Below are positions 29,257 through 37,923 of a stretch of DNA of 64,000 nucleotides, piece after piece. The DNA comes from Pseudomonadota bacterium (lineage in GTDB: Bacteria > Desulfobacterota > Desulfovibrionia > Desulfovibrionales > Desulfovibrionaceae), in assembly GCA_023460395.1 (NCBI GenBank), contig JAEWQB010000018.1, positions 62,001 to 126,000 of the forward strand. The letters run 5' to 3'. The notes below the pieces were generated by a model. That model had not been told where the DNA came from, ran no database searches, and saw only the letters and a program-made list of their open reading frames with translations. Within the stretch, counting starts at the first letter, position 1; each line of letters opens with the position of its first letter. The translations under genes were made by a program, and so were the position numbers.

Positions 29257-30642
29257 TCAGGCGTCCAGACCGTAGCGCTGAAGCTTGCGCCAGAGCGTGG
29301 CCCGGTCAATACCGAGTATCTTGGCAGCCTGACCACGGTTGCCTTGCACCGTATTCAATACGTGCAAAATGTGACGGCGTTCCACTTCTGCCAGAGGCAG
29401 CAACCCGCCGTCAGATTGGGCGGCGTGGTGAGCCATAGCGGGAGCTTTGTGGAATTCCTGCGGTAGATGCCGCAACTCTATGGTGGAACCGTCACAGAGT
29501 ACCACCGCGCGCTCGATGAGGTTTTCCAATTCCCGTACATTGCCGGGGAAGGGGTAGGCCATAAGCACGCCTAACGCCTCTTCATCCATACCGCGCACCT
29601 CTTTGCCAAAAGCGGTGGCACATTTCTCTATAAAATGATGACAAAACAGCGGAATGTCATCTACCCGCTCCCGTAGGGCGGGCAGCCGTAACGTGAACAC
29701 GTTCAGGCGGTAAAAAAGGTCTTGCCGAAACCGGCCCCGTTCCACTTCCTTTTCAATATCCCGATGCGTAGCTGCCAGCAGACGCACATCCACCGCTATT
29801 TCCTCAGTTCCGCCCACGCGCACTACCGTGCGTTCCTGCAACACCCGCAGCAATTGCACCTGCATACCCAGCGGCATTTCCCCTATTTCATCCAGCAACA
29901 GAGTGCCTTGGTGTGTGGCCTCGAAAACCCCCGCCTTTGTCCGCTGCGCACCAGTGTATGCTCCCTGCTCATGTCCGAACAGCTCGTTGGCGAGCAATTC
30001 TGCGCTGAAAGCGCCCGCGTTGACCGCCAAAAAGCGCTTGTTCGCACGCAAACTCAACCGATGCAGCATGCGGGCCACCATTTCTTTACCTGTGCCCGTT
30101 TCTCCCTGAATAAGCACGGTGCAGTCAAGCGGGGCCACTCGCGCTATCTCGCGCTTCAGAGCCTGCATTTTTGCGCTTTTGCCAATGAGCATGGGCATGG
30201 CCTGCTGCCCGCGCACCATATGCCGCAACTGCCGCAACTCTTGTTGCAACTGACTTTTTTCATACGCTTTTTGAATGACAATGAGCAGGTCATCAGGATT
30301 TTCCGGCATGGGCAGATAGTGAAACGCGCCCATCTGCATGGCCCGCACCGCCGCGTCAATGGAAGCACTGCGGGATACCAGCACCACCTCCGTTTCCGGC
30401 GTGTTGCTCTTAATGACCTTGAGCAACGTCTGCTTATGCGCGTGGTGCTCCTCCAACGCGGCGACAACCACGGAAAAATCCATTTGCGCCAGCGTAGCCC
30501 GTGTTTCGTCGTGATTTTTCACGTGGGTAACACTAAGGCCCGCCGCACGCAGAAGCGCGGGCAGAAATTCCAACGAGTCGTTGTCCTTGTCCACCACAAG
30601 CACATCGCCGCGTATTCCGGTATCCAGAGAAGGAGTTGGCAT
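29257..30642 (-). CDS. NtrC-type sigma-54 activator with degenerate receiver
   Basis: 461 residues: receiver-like domain (about 12-125), AAA+ domain with Walker A GETGTGKE and the sigma-54-contacting loop GAYTGA (Tyr in place of the usual Phe), and a C-terminal Fis-type HTH (NRGQAAKILGIDRATLWRKL). The receiver has lost its key residues: where the acceptor Asp should be the sequence is VVVAALEEH, and the conserved Lys before Pro is Met (YLPMP). It therefore cannot be controlled by normal Asp phosphorylation. No kinase gene is adjacent. ymdB starts about 150 bp away on the other strand. Confidence 0.9.
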   Translation of the reverse strand: MPTPSLDTGIRGDVLVVDKDNDSLEFLPALLRAAGLSVTHVKNHDETRATLAQMDFSVVVAALEEHHAHKQTLLKVIKSNTPETEVVLVSRSASIDAAVRAMQMGAFHYLPMPENPDDLLIVIQKAYEKSQLQQELRQLRHMVRGQQAMPMLIGKSAKMQALKREIARVAPLDCTVLIQGETGTGKEMVARMLHRLSLRANKRFLAVNAGAFSAELLANELFGHEQGAYTGAQRTKAGVFEATHQGTLLLDEIGEMPLGMQVQLLRVLQERTVVRVGGTEEIAVDVRLLAATHRDIEKEVERGRFRQDLFYRLNVFTLRLPALRERVDDIPLFCHHFIEKCATAFGKEVRGMDEEALGVLMAYPFPGNVRELENLIERAVVLCDGSTIELRHLPQEFHKAPAMAHHAAQSDGGLLPLAEVERRHILHVLNTVQGNRGQAAKILGIDRATLWRKLQRYGLDA

Positions 30643-30788
30643 GCGGTCAGCCTACGGGGAGGAGCGGGCCGCTGTCAACGAGCACGGTGCCCCTGAGCCA
30701 GTTCCACCCTTGCCATCTGCGCCCGTATCGGCAACAGTGTCCCTCGGACGGTGCCAAGGCCGCCCCGGACCAATTTCAGGGGAGAGTT

Positions 30789-31562
30789 ATGCGAATATTG
30801 TTTTTCGGCGACGTGATGGGGAACCCCGGTCGCAACGCCCTGAAGGCGAAACTACCGCACCTGCGGGAACGGCTGAAAGCGGATATGGTCATCGCTAACG
30901 GAGAAAATGCCTCCGGTGGCGTGGGACTGACCACGGAAGTCATGCGGGAAATGCTGGGCATGGGCGTGGACGTTCTCACCAGTGGCAACCATATCTGGAA
31001 ACACCGTGATCTATACGCGGGGCTGGACAGGGAACCGCGCATCGTGCGGCCCGCCAACTACCCGCAGGGAGCCCCCGGCAGGGGACTGACCGTACACACG
31101 CTGGCTTCCGGCCTTCGGGTGGCTGTGCTAAACTTACAGGGCCGCACCTTTATGGACAGCGTGGACTGCCCGTTCCAAACCGCCGCCGCACTGCTGGAAA
31201 CTCTGCCGGATGACGTGTCTATACGGCTTGTGGACTTTCACGCCGAAGCCACCAGTGAGAAAAAAGCTCTGGGCTGGTATCTGGACGGCAAAGTAACCGC
31301 AGTCATCGGCACGCACACCCACGTGCAGACCGCAGATGAGGCGCTACTCCCCAACGGCACCGCCTATCTGACAGACGCGGGCATGTGCGGCGTGGAAGCC
31401 TCGTGCCTTGGCATGGACAAAGACATTATACTCCGGCGTTTCCTCACCCGCCTGCCCCAGCGGTTTGCCTTAGCCAAAGGCAAAGCCACGGTGAACGGCG
31501 TACTGGTGGAGTGTGACCCCGTTACGGGCCGCGCGAGCCATGTGGAACGGATACGCGAATAG
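30789..31562 (+). CDS. YmdB-family metallophosphodiesterase
   Basis: 257-residue calcineurin-like phosphoesterase of the TIGR00282/YmdB family (2',3'-cyclic nucleotide phosphodiesterase in Bacillus, acting in RNA turnover and biofilm decisions). Metal-binding motifs are visible: FFGDVMGNPGR, NGENASGG, SGNHIWKHRD, DFHAEATSEK and IGTHTHVQTAD. Start is ATG 30789 with GGGGAGAG upstream; the frame is open earlier but not homologous. tyrS follows after 80 bp, probably in one transcript. Confidence 0.92.
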   Translation: MRILFFGDVMGNPGRNALKAKLPHLRERLKADMVIANGENASGGVGLTTEVMREMLGMGVDVLTSGNHIWKHRDLYAGLDREPRIVRPANYPQGAPGRGLTVHTLASGLRVAVLNLQGRTFMDSVDCPFQTAAALLETLPDDVSIRLVDFHAEATSEKKALGWYLDGKVTAVIGTHTHVQTADEALLPNGTAYLTDAGMCGVEASCLGMDKDIILRRFLTRLPQRFALAKGKATVNGVLVECDPVTGRASHVERIRE

Positions 31563-31642
31563 ACGGCTTCCGGCGCACGATTGACAGACGCCCGGTTCTC
31601 TGCAAGACCCTCTTCACATTCTGCAATTCGGGGGAAAACTCC

Positions 31643-32839
31643 ATGATGGATATCGACAAGCAATTGGAAATTATTCGGCGCGGTTGCGCCGAACTCATCA
31701 ATGAGGAAGAACTGCGCAAGAAATTGCAACGCGGGATTCCCCTGCGCGTCAAAATGGGATTTGACCCCACCGCGCCCGACCTGCATCTGGGGCACAGTGT
31801 GGCAATCCACAAACTCCGGCACTTTCAGGAGCTGGGGCACACGGTCATTTTTCTCATCGGCGATTTCACAGGCATGATCGGCGACCCCTCCGGTCGTTCC
31901 GAAACCCGCCCCCCGCTCACCCGCGAAGATGTGCTGCGCAATGCGGAAACCTACAAAGAACAGGTATTCCGCCTTCTGGACCCGGAAAAAACCGAAGTGC
32001 GGTTTAATTCTGAATGGATGGACAAATTCAACGCGGCAGACTTCATCCGCCTTGCCTCGCGCTATACCGTGGCCCGTATGCTAGAGCGCGACGACTTTGA
32101 AAAGCGCTACCAGAGCAACACTCCCATCTCGATACACGAATTTCTCTACCCCCTCGTGCAGGGTTACGACTCCGTGGCGCTCAAAGCCGACATTGAGCTG
32201 GGAGGAACAGACCAGAAATTCAACCTGCTGGTGGGGCGCCACTTACAGGGACAGGAAGGGCAAGAGCCTCAGTGCGTCATGACCGTGCCCATTTTGGAAG
32301 GGCTGGACGGCGTGCGCAAGATGTCGAAGTCTTACGGCAACTACATTGGCATCACGGACGCCCCTTCGGAAATGTTTGGTAAAGTCATGTCCATTTCCGA
32401 CGAGCTTATGTGGCGCTATTACGAACTCGTTTCACGTAAGTCGCTGGAAGAAATCGCCGCATTAAAGCGCGACGTAGAATCCGGCGTCCTGCACCCCAAA
32501 TTGGCGAAGGAACAACTCGCCATGGATATCGTTTCCCTATACCATGGTGCCTCCTGCGCGCAAGAAGCCCAGCAAGGGTTTAATGCCGTATTCGCCAAAG
32601 GCGGCGTGCCGGATGACATGCCGGAATTCACCTGTCTGCATGGCGAAACATCGGCTCCCGCCGTATTGCTGACCGATGCGGGACTGAGCAAATCGCGGGG
32701 CGAAGCCCGCCGTTTGGTCAAACAGGGTGCGCTGTCACTGGACGGCGAACGCTGCGATGACGCGGACACTCCGCTAGCCTCTGGTGAATACGTGGTACGG
32801 CTGGGTAAAAAACGGTTTCTCAAACTGACGGTCCGATAG
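31643..32839 (+). CDS. tyrS: Tyrosyl-tRNA synthetase
   Basis: Class I aminoacyl-tRNA synthetase charging tRNA-Tyr. The HIGH signature is HLGH (residues 48-51), and KMSKS is intact at 226-230 (VRKMSKSYGN). A C-terminal S4 RNA-binding domain begins near residue 335. The 398-residue length fits the TyrZ-type branch. A GGGGGAAAA stretch precedes the start. It ends at a strong terminator before the glycosyltransferase. Confidence 0.96.
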   Translation: MMDIDKQLEIIRRGCAELINEEELRKKLQRGIPLRVKMGFDPTAPDLHLGHSVAIHKLRHFQELGHTVIFLIGDFTGMIGDPSGRSETRPPLTREDVLRNAETYKEQVFRLLDPEKTEVRFNSEWMDKFNAADFIRLASRYTVARMLERDDFEKRYQSNTPISIHEFLYPLVQGYDSVALKADIELGGTDQKFNLLVGRHLQGQEGQEPQCVMTVPILEGLDGVRKMSKSYGNYIGITDAPSEMFGKVMSISDELMWRYYELVSRKSLEEIAALKRDVESGVLHPKLAKEQLAMDIVSLYHGASCAQEAQQGFNAVFAKGGVPDDMPEFTCLHGETSAPAVLLTDAGLSKSRGEARRLVKQGALSLDGERCDDADTPLASGEYVVRLGKKRFLKLTVR

Positions 32840-32902
32840 CCGTCGATATGGCGGACAGCGGCGCACCGAGCCAGTCTGCCCGCCGCAACGCACCGGCATA
32901 CG

Positions 32903-32943
32903 CGCACGGTCGACGGTTTTCGCCTGTCGACCGTGCGTTTTTT
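32903..32943 (+). terminator. Terminator between tyrS and the glycosyltransferase
   Basis: 12-bp perfect arms CGCACGGTCGAC / GTCGACCGTGCG, 11-base loop, then six T. The ribosome-binding site of the next gene starts only five bases later, so that gene must either read through or start at a promoter within this stretch. Confidence 0.88.
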
Positions 32944-32958
32944 AGACGGGGAAATACC

Positions 32959-34236
32959 ATGCGTGTATTCATTTTGGGCAGTTACGCCCCCTCGCTTATC
33001 AACTTCCGCGGCCCGCTCATCCGCGCCATGGTGGCGCAAGGGCATAGCGTCATCGCCGCTGCGCCAGACATGGACAACCGCACCGCGCGTGACCTGCAAG
33101 CGCTGGGGGCGCGTCCGCTTTCCGTTCCTCTCAACCGACGGGGCATGAACCCCCTGCGCGATCTGGCCTCTGTGGGAGAGCTGGTGCGCGTGCTGCGCCG
33201 GGAAGCACCGGACGTAATGCTCTCATATACCATCAAGCCCAGCGTGTACGGCTCTGTGGCTGCCCGCTTCGCCGGAGTGCCCCGTATTCACGCCATGGTT
33301 GAGGGAGCAGGTTACGCCTTCAGCGGCACAGGGCTGCGCCGGACCCTGCTCGCCACAGTGGCGGGCGGGCTGTACCGCCTTGGGCTGGGCGTCTGCCATT
33401 CCGTCTTCTTCCTTAATGAAGACAACCGGCAATTTTTTCTAACGCACCGGCTCATCTCTGCCTCACAGCGAACCTGTCTCCTCAACGGAACAGGCATAGA
33501 CCTCGCGCATTACGCGCCTGTTCCTTTACCGCCTGAGTATGCCGAGCGTCCTGTTTTTCTATGCATCGCCCGCCTGCTGCGTGAAAAAGGCGTGGCAATA
33601 TTCGCGGAGGCCGCACGCTTGGCCCAAGCCGACTTTCCGCATGCGGTATTCCGTTTGGTCGGCCCGGCGGACGCGGGCGCGGACAGCATCCCCCGTGAAG
33701 AGGTGGATGCATGGCGACAGTGGCTGGACATCCCCGGTCCCGTGGACGACGTGAGGCCCGACATTGCTTGCTGCGCCGTATATGTTCTGCCTTCTTTCCA
33801 CGAGGGTGTACCCCGGACCACCTTGGAGGCCATGAGCATGGGCCGGGCAGTGCTCACTACAAACGCCGTGGGTTGCCGAGAAACCGTGCGTCCCGGACCG
33901 AACGGCTTTTCCGGGTTTCACAACCATGCGGACCAGATGGACACGGTAGCCCCGGTGTACCAAACGGGCCAGACAGACCAGATGGGCCAGATGGGCCAAA
34001 TAAGCCAGATGGGAGAAAACGGCATTATGGTGCCGGTAGGCGATGCCCCCGCTCTGGCAAACGCCATGCGCTTCCTTCTGCGCAACCCGGAACGCATCGC
34101 CAACATGGGTGCCGCCTCCCGGCGCTACGCCGAAGACCGCTTTGACGTACATGCCGTGAACGCGGTCATGCTGCGGGAAATGGGCCTTTTAGAAGAAGTC
34201 ACCCCTCCGCCAATTCCGCGAATCGGGGAAGATTGA
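32959..34236 (+). CDS. Family 4 glycosyltransferase with repeat insertion
   Basis: GT-B fold retaining transferase, most similar to those adding N-acetylhexosamine or galactose to undecaprenyl-linked sugars. N-terminal GSYAPSLINFRGPLI and C-terminal VFLCIARLLREKGV, PSFHEGVPRTTLEAMSMGRAV and GCRETV are family 4 landmarks. Where the family normally has only a short turn (NG-x-x-VPV-x-D), this protein carries about 40 extra residues with a Gln/Met/Gly repeat (QTGQTDQMGQMGQ...). ATG 32959 has GGGGAAA upstream. 210 bp separate it from the peptidase gene. Confidence 0.88.
   Translation: MRVFILGSYAPSLINFRGPLIRAMVAQGHSVIAAAPDMDNRTARDLQALGARPLSVPLNRRGMNPLRDLASVGELVRVLRREAPDVMLSYTIKPSVYGSVAARFAGVPRIHAMVEGAGYAFSGTGLRRTLLATVAGGLYRLGLGVCHSVFFLNEDNRQFFLTHRLISASQRTCLLNGTGIDLAHYAPVPLPPEYAERPVFLCIARLLREKGVAIFAEAARLAQADFPHAVFRLVGPADAGADSIPREEVDAWRQWLDIPGPVDDVRPDIACCAVYVLPSFHEGVPRTTLEAMSMGRAVLTTNAVGCRETVRPGPNGFSGFHNHADQMDTVAPVYQTGQTDQMGQMGQISQMGENGIMVPVGDAPALANAMRFLLRNPERIANMGAASRRYAEDRFDVHAVNAVMLREMGLLEEVTPPPIPRIGED
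33961..34014 (+). repeat. Degenerate 9-nt tandem repeat inside the glycosyltransferase gene
   Basis: Five or so units of a nine-base repeat (GGCCAGATG and variants) encode a Gln-Met-Gly tripeptide run. The unit keeps the frame, so copy number can vary without breaking the gene. Confidence 0.8.
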
Positions 34237-34445
34237 CACTTTCGCCACGATTCCACCCGTCCGCATCAGGAAACGCGGGAGTCTCTCCTGCCAGAACTTC
34301 CGCGCAAAGGCATTGCCACAGGCCCCGTCCTCGTGCATATCTGCCGGTATTACTCGTAAGAAAAACCGCTTGTCCCGATACGGTTTCCGACAGCATTCCC
34401 GGTTTACAGACGGTTTCGCACACCGCCTCCCCAAAGGAGTACTCC

Positions 34446-35858
34446 ATGTTTTCCGCAGCCACACTTGCCGCACGCCGTGCCAGCCTGCTTGCCGCCATGC
34501 GGGGAGAAGGTGCCAAAGGCATTATCTTCCTCCCCGGCAATAGCGCTATCCCCCGTAATTATATAAACAATGCCTACCCGTTTCGGCAGGACTCCACCTT
34601 CCTGTATTATTTCGGGCACAACACAGCCGACCTAAATGCAACGCTCGATCTGGACACAGGCACTATCCGCCTATGGGCGGACACGCAAACCATGGACGAC
34701 ATTATTTGGTCCGGTCCGCTCCCCTCGCCACAGGCCATGGCGGAACGCTGCGGCTGCGAATGCGCTCCTTCTCCCGGAAAAAACGCGCTGGTAACATGGC
34801 TGCGCGACGCCGTCAGGCAAAACGCGCCCCTCCATTTTCTGCCTCCCTACCAAGCGGATACCGCACGCTGGCTGGCCCACTGCACAGGGCTGCCTGAAAC
34901 CTCCCTCGCAGAGGCCGCCTCTCCCGCGCTCATCCGGTCCGTGGTGGCGCAGAGATCCATAAAAACGCCGGATGAAGTGGCGGAAATAGAAAGCGCACTT
35001 GGCATTTCCTGCGCCATGTACGCCAAGGCTATGGAACTGGCCCGCCCCGGCCTGACCGAATCGTGCGTGGCTTCGGCAATGAACGCCGCAGTAGCCCTGC
35101 ACAATTCGCACAATAGTTTTACCACCATATGCACCATACGCGGAGAAGTGCTGCATAATCACGACTACAGTCATGTCATGAAGCAAGGCGACCTGCTGCT
35201 TATTGATTCCGGGGCGGAATCTGGTCGCTACTACGCCTCGGACATCACGCGCACTCTGCCGGTGGGGGGCCTTTTCTCCTCGCGCCAGCGCGACGTGTAC
35301 ACGCTGGTGCTGGCTATGCAGCAGGCCGCCATAGACCTTGCCGCACCGGATGTTTCCTACCGGGACTGCCATATGGCGGCAGCCCACTGTCTTGCGGATG
35401 GTCTTCGCGGTATGGGACTGTTGCGGGGGTCTGTGGACGATATTGTCGCAGCGGGGGCACACGCGCTCTTTTTCCCGCATGGGTTGGGACACCTGCTCGG
35501 CCTTGACGTCCACGATATGGAACATTTGGGCGAAGACTACGTGGGTTACGATGCCACCCACGCCCGGTCAGACCAGTTTGGCCTGCACGCCCTGCGCTTT
35601 GCCCGCGAACTCCGCCCCGGTCACGTGCTCACCGTGGAACCGGGATGCTATTTTATTCCCGCCCTCATGGACCGCTGGCAACAGCAGGGCACCTGCCGGG
35701 AATTTATCAACTACGAAGCGTTGTCCGCGTTCCGCGATTTTGGCGGCATCCGCATTGAGGACGATCTCCTCATCACGGAATCCGGTCATCGCGTGCTCGG
35801 CCCGGCTATCGCCAAAACCCCGGAAGGCATAGAAGCCCGCATGCATGCGGGAAGCTGA
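34446..35858 (+). CDS. M24-family Xaa-Pro aminopeptidase
   Basis: 470-residue metallopeptidase that removes N-terminal residues before proline. The N-terminal AMP_N-type domain (SLLAAMRGEGAKGIIFLPGN ... DSTFLYYFG) is followed by the pita-bread domain with metal ligands in LIDSGAES and ASDITRT (two Asp), HGLGHLLGLDVHD (His), TVEPGCYF (Glu) and IRIEDDLL (Glu). Start at ATG 34446 is supported by AAAGGAG; about 70 earlier in-frame codons are not conserved. Single gene. Confidence 0.92.
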   Translation: MFSAATLAARRASLLAAMRGEGAKGIIFLPGNSAIPRNYINNAYPFRQDSTFLYYFGHNTADLNATLDLDTGTIRLWADTQTMDDIIWSGPLPSPQAMAERCGCECAPSPGKNALVTWLRDAVRQNAPLHFLPPYQADTARWLAHCTGLPETSLAEAASPALIRSVVAQRSIKTPDEVAEIESALGISCAMYAKAMELARPGLTESCVASAMNAAVALHNSHNSFTTICTIRGEVLHNHDYSHVMKQGDLLLIDSGAESGRYYASDITRTLPVGGLFSSRQRDVYTLVLAMQQAAIDLAAPDVSYRDCHMAAAHCLADGLRGMGLLRGSVDDIVAAGAHALFFPHGLGHLLGLDVHDMEHLGEDYVGYDATHARSDQFGLHALRFARELRPGHVLTVEPGCYFIPALMDRWQQQGTCREFINYEALSAFRDFGGIRIEDDLLITESGHRVLGPAIAKTPEGIEARMHAGS

Positions 35859-35952
35859 TATCCGCCGAGCGCCAGCGACCCAACAGGCCGTTCTCTCTCT
35901 ATTTTTTACTACGGTGCGCACTATGTCCGCGCAGGTGGCTCCGCACGCTAAA

Positions 35953-35972
35953 TTGTGACTTGAAAATCACAA
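35953..35972. promoter_or_regulatory. Inverted repeat upstream of bacterioferritin
   Basis: TTGTGACTTGAAAATCACAA, 6-bp arms TTGTGA/TCACAA. The half-sites are those of CRP/FNR-family regulators, but the gap is eight bases, not the usual six. It lies 120 bp before the bfr start. Confidence 0.45.
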
Positions 35973-36091
35973 CAGGTGTGGCACTATGGTCCCAGTGTCT
36001 AAAAAAGAACTATCACGGCATGTATCGTCGCGTAGCGTACAACCGCCCGCCCGGTAAGCACCAAACGGACCAGCTACAAGGAGTGATAATC

Positions 36092-36634
36092 ATGGCAGAC
36101 AAAGAACAACGTAGGAAAAATGTGATTGAAGTGCTGAACAAGGCCCGCGCCATGGAATTGCAGGCCATTCATCAGTATATGAACCAGCACTATAATCTGG
36201 ACGACATGGACTACGGCGAGTTGGCGGCGAAAATGAAGCTTATCGCCATCGACGAAATGCGCCATGCGGAAGCGTTTGCCGAGCGCGTCAAGGAACTGGG
36301 TGGCGAACCCACCACCGACAGCGCGGGCAAACCCAAGCGTGGGCAGGAAGTGGGAGCTATTTTCCCCTTCGACTCCGATTTGGAAGACGATACCATAGAC
36401 GCGTACAACCAATTTTTGCTCGTCTGTCGCGAAAACGGGGACAGCGTGAGCATGAAAATCTTTGAACAGATCATCGAAGAAGAACAGTCACACTTTAACT
36501 ATTTCGACGCCATTGCGGGACACATCAAAGAACTCGGCTCCACGTATCTGGCACGTATCGCCGGAACGTCCTCTTCCACCGGTCTTCAGCCGCAGGGCTT
36601 TGTTATTGCCGAACAGGGTGGTTCCGGCGCATAG
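36092..36634 (+). CDS. bfr: Bacterioferritin
   Basis: Four-helix iron-storage and detoxifying protein of 180 residues. The diiron ligands are in MELQAIHQYM (Glu22), DEMRHAEAF (Glu55, His58) and the matching C-terminal EEEQSHFNYF pair. Desulfovibrio homologues carry iron-coproporphyrin in place of heme. ATG 36092 has CAAGGAG upstream. The gene is monocistronic, bounded by the terminator at 36737. Confidence 0.93.
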   Translation: MADKEQRRKNVIEVLNKARAMELQAIHQYMNQHYNLDDMDYGELAAKMKLIAIDEMRHAEAFAERVKELGGEPTTDSAGKPKRGQEVGAIFPFDSDLEDDTIDAYNQFLLVCRENGDSVSMKIFEQIIEEEQSHFNYFDAIAGHIKELGSTYLARIAGTSSSTGLQPQGFVIAEQGGSGA

Positions 36635-36736
36635 CACTATCACCCGCCGGAACGCTGGCACGGCACGCCCCCGCCCCGATTCCGGCTTCGGCTCCCTTTC
36701 CGGGACCATCATAACATTACAGACAATCGTATAAAA

Positions 36737-36777
36737 CGAGGCGCTGGATATTCTTCCAGCGCCTCGTCGTTATTCTT
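36737..36777 (+). terminator. Terminator after bfr
   Basis: 12-bp perfect arms CGAGGCGCTGGA / TCCAGCGCCTCG with loop TATTCT, followed by a T-rich tail. Confidence 0.8.
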
Positions 36778-36866
36778 ACGCCTGAGCAAACCATTTAGGC
36801 CGGGCAATACCGAAAAAGGGAACAATACCTCGCCGGTTCTCCGATATTCCAGCGGGTAAGTTTTGA

Positions 36867-36893
36867 GTGACACGTTTTTATAATTTGTGTAAC
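36867..36893. promoter_or_regulatory. Inverted repeat over the promoter of the DUF4198 gene
   Basis: GTGACAC, 13 bases, GTGTAAC: inverted arms with one mismatch. The spacer contains TATAAT (36879-36884), so a bound repressor would cover the -10 region. The 13-base gap recalls NikR sites, and DUF4198 proteins are often linked to nickel, but the arm sequence differs from the published NikR motif. Confidence 0.35.
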
Positions 36894-36944
36894 CATGACC
36901 CAGCGCTTAGGTTGGTCCGTTCACCGCATTGCAAAGGAGTTCTC

Positions 36945-37757
36945 ATGGCTACCTCCCGGTCCTTTTTGGCACACATATCTTTCTGTAGCACGGTTATCTG
37001 CGGCTTCATCTGCTTCGCCCTTCTGCTGGCGTCCTCTCCCGCGCTGGCCCATTTTGGCATGGTCATTCCCGAAACGAATGCCGCCTCGCAGGACAGTAAA
37101 AGCAGCATGCTGCAACTATCTTTCTCTCACCCGTTTGAAGGGGCAGGCATGGATTTGGTCAAACCCAAAGAATTTTTTGCACTGACCAACGGTGTGAAGA
37201 CCGACCTGCTCTCCACCCTCGTGCCCGCCACGGTTATGGACCACACCGCGTGGACGGCTTCGTACACGTTTACCCGCCCCGGCGCGTACACCTTTGTGAT
37301 GGAACCCCAACCGTATTGGGAACCGGAAGAAGATTGTTTTATCATTCATTACACCAAAACCATCGTCGCTGCGTTCGGTAGTGAGGACGGCTGGGACAAG
37401 CCCGTGGGGCTGAAGACGGAAATTATTCCCTTCACCCGCCCCTTTGGTAACTACGCAGGCAACAGCTTCACCGGACAAGTCCTGCGCGATGGCAAGCCCC
37501 TGCCCTACGCCGAAGTGGAAGTGGAATATTACAATCGGAACGGTCAATTTGTGGCCCCCACGGAATATCACACCACGCAGGTGGTCAAGGCTGACAAAGA
37601 CGGAATTTTCTCCTTCACCTGTCCGCTTGTGGGGTGGTGGGGCTTCGCCGCACTGAGCGAGGCGGACTTCCAGATGAAGGCCCCCGACGGTGCCATGAAG
37701 TCGGTCGAACTGGGTGCCGTGCTTTGGATCAGGATGGACGGCTGGCTCAAACAATAA
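36945..37757 (+). CDS. DUF4198 periplasmic protein (possible nickel-related)
   Basis: 270 residues with a clear signal peptide (hydrophobic core ICFALLLASSPALA, cleavage before HFG). The mature start HFGMVIPE is characteristic of DUF4198, which includes the NikK-type component of some Ni/Co transporters. The rest is beta-rich (FTGQVLRDGKPLPYAEVEVE is like a carboxypeptidase-regulatory fold). ATG 36945 has AAAGGAG. No NikMNQO genes are nearby; the gene is flanked by terminators, so it is expressed alone. Confidence 0.8.
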   Translation: MATSRSFLAHISFCSTVICGFICFALLLASSPALAHFGMVIPETNAASQDSKSSMLQLSFSHPFEGAGMDLVKPKEFFALTNGVKTDLLSTLVPATVMDHTAWTASYTFTRPGAYTFVMEPQPYWEPEEDCFIIHYTKTIVAAFGSEDGWDKPVGLKTEIIPFTRPFGNYAGNSFTGQVLRDGKPLPYAEVEVEYYNRNGQFVAPTEYHTTQVVKADKDGIFSFTCPLVGWWGFAALSEADFQMKAPDGAMKSVELGAVLWIRMDGWLKQ

Positions 37758-37778
37758 TTTTCTCCCGTCCTTGCCAAC

Positions 37779-37816
37779 GAAAACGCCTCACGCACCCTTG
37801 AGGCGTTTTCTTTTTT
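37779..37816 (+). terminator. Terminator after the DUF4198 gene
   Basis: 12-bp perfect arms GAAAACGCCTCA / TGAGGCGTTTTC, 8-base loop, six T. Confidence 0.92.
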
Positions 37817-37923
37817 CATGCGGCAAGTTACGCATTCTTTTTTCTATATTTTCCTCCTCATACCCACCGTTTCTCCAGCTTGAGCAAACAAGCCGCGCCG
37901 TGACGCTTGACTCCACAGGCCAG

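Larger units (their letters stand above)
36635..36944. other. Intergenic region bfr / DUF4198 protein
   Basis: About 310 bp. It holds the bfr terminator (36737-36777) and an inverted repeat over a TATAAT hexamer (36867-36893). Nothing else coding or repeated stands out. Confidence 0.5.

Noticed and set aside
28997..29275. 92-codon frame after the 34-bp palindrome
   Set aside because: Arg/Lys runs come from an AAG repeat, and the end overlaps the 3' part of the NtrC-type gene. Not protein-like.
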